The translations under genes and the position numbers were made by a program. From Candidatus Aenigmatarchaeota archaeon (GTDB lineage: Archaea; Aenigmatarchaeota; Aenigmatarchaeia; CG10238-14; SCSR01): a DNA stretch of 39,560 nucleotides. The notes below the pieces were generated by a model. It had not been told where the DNA came from, ran no database searches, and saw nothing but the letters and a program-made list of their open reading frames with translations. The stretch lies in assembly GCA_016177025.1 (NCBI GenBank), contig JACOWB010000009.1:1-39560 (forward strand), given 5' to 3'. Positions 35,215-39,560 of this stretch are shown one piece after another (the first letter of the stretch is position 1; the number at the start of each line of letters is the position of its first letter).

Positions 35215-36279
35215 TTACCCCCGCTTGTAAGAAAATCTGAAGTTGCCAAGACCAACTTTCCTTTTATAGAGGACATATACCACTACAGCCACCGCGGCTA
35301 TGCCTATGATAATATAGATGTAAATCAATGATGGTGCTTCAGGCGCTGCTATAACGGCCTCCGAAACAGCGACAGTATTAGACTCCAAGACGTCTAGCTT
35401 TTTGTTCACCTGGTACGACAAGTCCTTTGTCTCGTCCTTCTTCACTTCCGAAAATTCCCACTGGACAATAGGATCCGCCTGCAGAACTTTCGGTTGTTCG
35501 CCTAAAAATATGACTTCCGATATGCTTGCCGCAACGCTTTTCGGAATAACTTCGACTATGTTCACATTTTTCAAATCCTTGTCGGGTTTGATCATAAGAC
35601 TAACTCTGGAGACATGTGACGTCTGTCCTGTTGTCTTTTCCTTGACTTCGAACACTTCAAGCGTAGCTCTGACTGACACGGGTGCCGACGAACCGCTTGA
35701 AACAGATTGTTTTATTCCAGAAAGAACCTGTTGCGCCTGCGCTTCGGTAGCGGACGTCAGAACCTTTTCGATGATGTTTTTTACAATCGGGACTTGTGTC
35801 GGTGTTGAAGTTTCAGCCACTCCTGTTTTTGTCACTTCAACATTCTCGGGCTTGATTTCTGTTACACCCAAATCCGATGGTCTGATTGACCTGATGATTT
35901 CCTGCACTGTTGTGATCTTTGTCACAGTTTCCTTTACCGGTGTCACAGGTATCGGCGTGGGCGCAGGTTCGGGTGTGGGCGTTGTAGTGGTCGTGTCACT
36001 GGACGGGGTGGTGGTTGTGCTTGTTCCAGAAGACGATGGTGTTGTAGTTGATGGCGCAGAGCTTGCGCATACACCAGAATTACAAAAACCTCCAGTACAT
36101 TCGTTCGCAGCCGAGCATGATGCACCATCGGACTTTAAGGCGCTTGTCGAGCCTATAGTCCCTCCTGTGTCCCCAGAAGAAATTGTTATCGAGGATTCAC
36201 CTTGCGGCGCCGCTATGACTATCGGAACCAATAAAATGAATACTGCCAAAAATGCTGTATGAATTTTGTAATCATTCAC
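35215..36279 (-). CDS. Secreted surface protein with Cys motif, Thr/Ser/Pro linker and C-terminal TM plus basic tail
   Basis: GTG start (VNDYKIHTAFLAVFILLVPIVIAAP signal); DGASCSAANECTGGFCNSGVC; C-terminal IYIYIIIGIAAVAVVVYVLYKRKVGLGNFRFSYKRG. Confidence 0.75.
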   Translation of the reverse strand: MNDYKIHTAFLAVFILLVPIVIAAPQGESSITISSGDTGGTIGSTSALKSDGASCSAANECTGGFCNSGVCASSAPSTTTPSSSGTSTTTTPSSDTTTTTPTPEPAPTPIPVTPVKETVTKITTVQEIIRSIRPSDLGVTEIKPENVEVTKTGVAETSTPTQVPIVKNIIEKVLTSATEAQAQQVLSGIKQSVSSGSSAPVSVRATLEVFEVKEKTTGQTSHVSRVSLMIKPDKDLKNVNIVEVIPKSVAASISEVIFLGEQPKVLQADPIVQWEFSEVKKDETKDLSYQVNKKLDVLESNTVAVSEAVIAAPEAPSLIYIYIIIGIAAVAVVVYVLYKRKVGLGNFRFSYKRG

Positions 36280-36292
36280 TTCTTTACCCCCG

Positions 36293-39200
36293 TTAACTTG
36301 GGTTACCACCTGTCAGAGCTACGCTCCACGAGCCGAATGTGAATGTTGTGGAATATGTTCCTGGTAGTGTAGCTGCCGGTATCTTGACGTATACAGTGAC
36401 TGTACCGTTGATTGGAACCGATGTCGAATGCAAATCTCGCAACGGGTATATGGTATCGGTCGTGTTGTAATCGTGCGACACATAGTATGTTGCCGCTGTG
36501 CCATTAGATATCGTGTAATTCATAATCGTATTCCCTGTGGTGATTATGCTGGATGATGTGCTACATGAAGTGCATGTCCAGTTAGCCACCTTCACAGCTG
36601 TTGCATTAACGTCTGTTGCATTGCTCGTTGAGCTACCAAGTGTGATGTTGAAAGTGAACGACCATCCGTTTGCGTAAGTACCATCGGCTATTCCGCTTGT
36701 GTCCGATGTGTTCAATGTCGCCGTAACTCCCGCTAGCGTATCAACGCCGACATATGTTATGCTTCTAGTCGCATTATTCAGCGCCCTGTCCTGAGCTGTT
36801 ACAATGATTGTATTATTTGCAGAATCTGTCAATAAAGCGAGCGTCGAAGTGCATGTTACATTATAGGCGCTAATGATTGTGCAGTCATTGTCCCTATTGA
36901 ATCCCGAATTGTTAACAAATATGGAATCGAACTTGACTCCGCTGTTTCCGGACACGCTGCTGTTATCATAGACTATGAATGTGAATGCCGGCGTGGTTGT
37001 TGTGACATTGCTTGTGTTGGTTGGTGCAACTATTGTTATCGTCGGCACCGTATTGTCGCTAAAGAATTCCAATGAGTTTGCCGAGATTAATGACAGTTGC
37101 GTGGTGAAATTAATATTCTGTCCTGTTTTGCTGTTCCATGTTTTGTACACGCCTGTGCCATCTTCAACATAAGCGTCTACTGTGCCGCTAACGTTCGATT
37201 GATTCAAAGCCCAATAAATGAAACCGTCGGCTGATGTATTGGTATCGCCCGATATGCTGGCGCCGTTTCGTGTCCCAGTAGTGTTGCCATCTGTTGCTTT
37301 AAACGTGCCTGAAGGCGACCCTCCGTCAACGACTACTGCTCTCAAACCGGTTATCGTGCCCCCGTCACTGTTCTGTAAAGTGACCTTCACCGAGAATGGC
37401 AGTCCTATGCTCAAGCTGGCTTGCGAAGCCGAATTCACAGGCGTGTTATTTCTTGTCAAGTTAATATACCCGTCTCTTGAGAATGTCAGATTCGCAGAAC
37501 CTTCCAGTGATGAGTTTGTTGCGTTCAAATAATAGATATTGCTCGTCGAGGAATTCCTGAAGAAGTCCTTATTCTCAGCACCCGGCGTGCCGTTTAGAGT
37601 CATACGTAACCCCGTACCCATATTACCTGTTCCGTTGACCTCGTCCGTCATGTTAACAATAAGGCTGTACTTGAGGGCTGTCGTTGTCGCATTAAATGTG
37701 ACATTTATCGGCACAGTGCCTGACGTGGGTGTAACGCTCGTGTTGCTTGCGTTGACATATCCCGGACCGAACACTGTTATTGTGACTGATGATGTACGTG
37801 GCACTGGGATATAGCCTATACTGTTCCTGTACCTTGAAGTGTTGCCTGCGAGCTCAACGCCTCCGTATGATGGCAAGTTGAGACTGCCATTTATGTTCAA
37901 GCATGTAGAGTTCGTCTCTGTGCAGAGGCTAATCACTCTCACCGTGAATGGCAATGCCGACGCATTCACACCTGTTGTCGAGTTGGGAGTTGTGTTGAAT
38001 GCCACTGTCGCATTCCTTGATGACGCGTCTGGTATGAACCACGTGCTTGTGTTGACATAACCTCGGGCGAATGCCGTGATGCTGGTGTTAGTGCCGTTAG
38101 GCGCTGCAATGAAAGCCCTGCCTCCGAAACCTGCCGAATAATTGGTTATGATGCCTGACGCAGCTGCCCCTCCGGACCCGTCCCAATCGGTAGAGCCGTT
38201 GATGTTAAAGCATGTTGCATTCAACTCGTCGCACATTATGTCAACCCTTACCGTATATGCCAAGCTGACATTAGCCAGCGCCTGCAATGAGGTGTTGATC
38301 GGTGTCATCGTTATCCCACTTGAATTCGTGCTGTTGTCTATCCAACCTCTCTTGGACATGTTGACATATGCAAAACCCGAGTCCAAGATAGAGTTGTTCA
38401 AGCTAAAGTTAACTGCGGAAGCTTGAAAGTCATTAGCCAGTTCGTCCTGGGTAGCGACTTTGAGATTGAATGGCATCTGTATTGTCAGTGTCGACTGGTT
38501 GGTGGCGTTTATCGGCTGATCGACGCTGCTTGTATTGATGAAGCCTGGCCTGGCCACCGTAACGTTTACATAGCCTGGCAATCTACCAGTCTGGTTCGAA
38601 AAGTAAAACACATTGGAAGAGTTTACATCTGTAGTTCTAGCTATGCCATTTTGCGATATGTTCAACGCTATAGTGACTGTGTTGTTTTCGGCCGTGAAAA
38701 ATCTAGCAGAGCTCAGTTCATCCGTGACAGTAACCTTGGTGATATAGCGCAATCCGCTTGCCAACACATCCGCATTCACGTTGTTGGTTGAATTGAAGAG
38801 AAGCAATGTCTGTCGCGTGGCGTTGGGCGTGACTTCTACGCTGGAGTTGACAAAGCTCTGGTTACCTAGGTAGGCCGATATCACTATAGGAGCTGTGCCT
38901 GTGGCATTCACATAAGCCCAAGGACCGAAATAGTTGCTTTGGTTAAGCTGCCCAAAAACATCTATGCCAGCTTCTACGCCCCCGCCGTCCAATTGACCAA
39001 GCCTGTCGGTGGCATTTATAGTGAAGTTCCTCGCACCCAGTTCGTCATAGACTGCATAGACTCTGACTGTAAAGTTCAATCCATCAGTACGATTTGTCGT
39101 AGCCCCAGTTGCGCTTGTGCTATTAAAGACCACTGTGGTTTGGTTGGTCTGGTTGACCCTCACTGCTATGGAGCGGTTGACAAAACCGTCCTTGCTTGCG

Positions 39201-39560
39201 TTAAGTGTTATTTCGGTGTTGGGAACCCTGTTTGACACGTTAATGTAAGCGTCCCCGCCGCTATAAGTTACATTCGTCTGAGCCAGTCCATGGACATCTA
39301 TATCAACCATCGTACCGTCAATCGTGAAACAGTCTCCTGTCCTTCCCAGCTCAGTACAGATATCGGTGACCCTTAGTGTGAAGTTGTGTCCTGATGACAC
39401 TATAGCTTGCGTGGATGTATTGAGTTGAATATCAGTGTTGTTGGTGGAGTTTATGTAGCCATCCCTTGAAATGGTCAGATTAACAGCAGCATCTGATATG
39501 TTATAATAGTATGCATTGCCTGATGTTGTGTTAGGCGTGGAGTTCGTGTTTGTGTCATTG
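36293..39560 (-). CDS. Giant surface protein with degenerate tandem repeats and many N-glycosylation sequons (partial, runs off right edge)
   Basis: Reverse frame stays open from 39400 through 39560 (NDTNTNSTPNTTSGNAYYYNISDAAVNLTISRDGYINST...); recurrent FTVRV...DEL...GYVN units. Confidence 0.85.
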   Translation of the reverse strand, partial: NDTNTNSTPNTTSGNAYYYNISDAAVNLTISRDGYINSTNNTDIQLNTSTQAIVSSGHNFTLRVTDICTELGRTGDCFTIDGTMVDIDVHGLAQTNVTYSGGDAYINVSNRVPNTEITLNASKDGFVNRSIAVRVNQTNQTTVVFNSTSATGATTNRTDGLNFTVRVYAVYDELGARNFTINATDRLGQLDGGGVEAGIDVFGQLNQSNYFGPWAYVNATGTAPIVISAYLGNQSFVNSSVEVTPNATRQTLLLFNSTNNVNADVLASGLRYITKVTVTDELSSARFFTAENNTVTIALNISQNGIARTTDVNSSNVFYFSNQTGRLPGYVNVTVARPGFINTSSVDQPINATNQSTLTIQMPFNLKVATQDELANDFQASAVNFSLNNSILDSGFAYVNMSKRGWIDNSTNSSGITMTPINTSLQALANVSLAYTVRVDIMCDELNATCFNINGSTDWDGSGGAAASGIITNYSAGFGGRAFIAAPNGTNTSITAFARGYVNTSTWFIPDASSRNATVAFNTTPNSTTGVNASALPFTVRVISLCTETNSTCLNINGSLNLPSYGGVELAGNTSRYRNSIGYIPVPRTSSVTITVFGPGYVNASNTSVTPTSGTVPINVTFNATTTALKYSLIVNMTDEVNGTGNMGTGLRMTLNGTPGAENKDFFRNSSTSNIYYLNATNSSLEGSANLTFSRDGYINLTRNNTPVNSASQASLSIGLPFSVKVTLQNSDGGTITGLRAVVVDGGSPSGTFKATDGNTTGTRNGASISGDTNTSADGFIYWALNQSNVSGTVDAYVEDGTGVYKTWNSKTGQNINFTTQLSLISANSLEFFSDNTVPTITIVAPTNTSNVTTTTPAFTFIVYDNSSVSGNSGVKFDSIFVNNSGFNRDNDCTIISAYNVTCTSTLALLTDSANNTIIVTAQDRALNNATRSITYVGVDTLAGVTATLNTSDTSGIADGTYANGWSFTFNITLGSSTSNATDVNATAVKVANWTCTSCSTSSSIITTGNTIMNYTISNGTAATYYVSHDYNTTDTIYPLRDLHSTSVPINGTVTVYVKIPAATLPGTYSTTFTFGSWSVALTGGNPS

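Noticed and set aside
35402-36262. 286-aa plus-strand ORF
   Set aside because: Antisense to the surface-protein gene; low-complexity VVVV/GVG composition is a reading artefact of the Thr/Ser/Pro-rich sense strand
36975-39235. Series of plus-strand ORFs of 60-122 aa
   Set aside because: All antisense to the continuous repeat-rich minus-strand CDS

Overview
Gene-dense archaeal chromosomal segment, probably from a small-genome (DPANN-like) lineage; this placement is inferred from gene content only. Recognisable genes: malic enzyme, FtsZ, PRC-barrel protein, RnfD/NqrB-like protein, LamG-bearing pilin-like protein, matrixin-type protease, Sec61-beta/SecG, M1 aminopeptidase, Nth/PolX/endonuclease IV-like repair genes, archease, pterin dehydratase, RtcB, a type IV pilus ATPase with two platform proteins and two pilins, DUF151 nuclease, PGI/PMI, EamA transporter, DUF357, a short SMC with ScpA and ScpB, a KaiC-like ATPase, and a large repeat-rich surface protein running off the right edge. 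Structural RNAs not in the ORF track: archaeal RNase P RNA (9228-9480), tRNA-Ser(GCT), tRNA-Val(GAC), tRNA-Arg(TCG) and a degenerate tRNA-Val-like copy. The most striking result is that all four tRNA or tRNA-like genes need removal of a 12-19 nt insert to give a normal cloverleaf. Three of the inserts sit at non-canonical sites (5' anticodon stem, D-arm, 3' anticodon stem), and two are bounded by 4-nt direct repeats. The ligase RtcB and its cofactor archease are encoded in the same window. Other notable items: a pair of matching 18-bp perfect palindromes (ATGTAAnACGTnTTACAT), one just upstream of a 69-aa Cas2/PaaX-C-like miniprotein; a TCTCGT repeat cluster upstream of ftsZ; a 21-aa acidic ORF after ftsZ; a three-hairpin element between direct repeats after polX; an Nth lacking Fe-S cysteines; an SMC of about 825 aa; and a reading frame at 465-1139 interrupted by two in-frame stops. 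All calls come from reading the sequence, with no database search or folding software.
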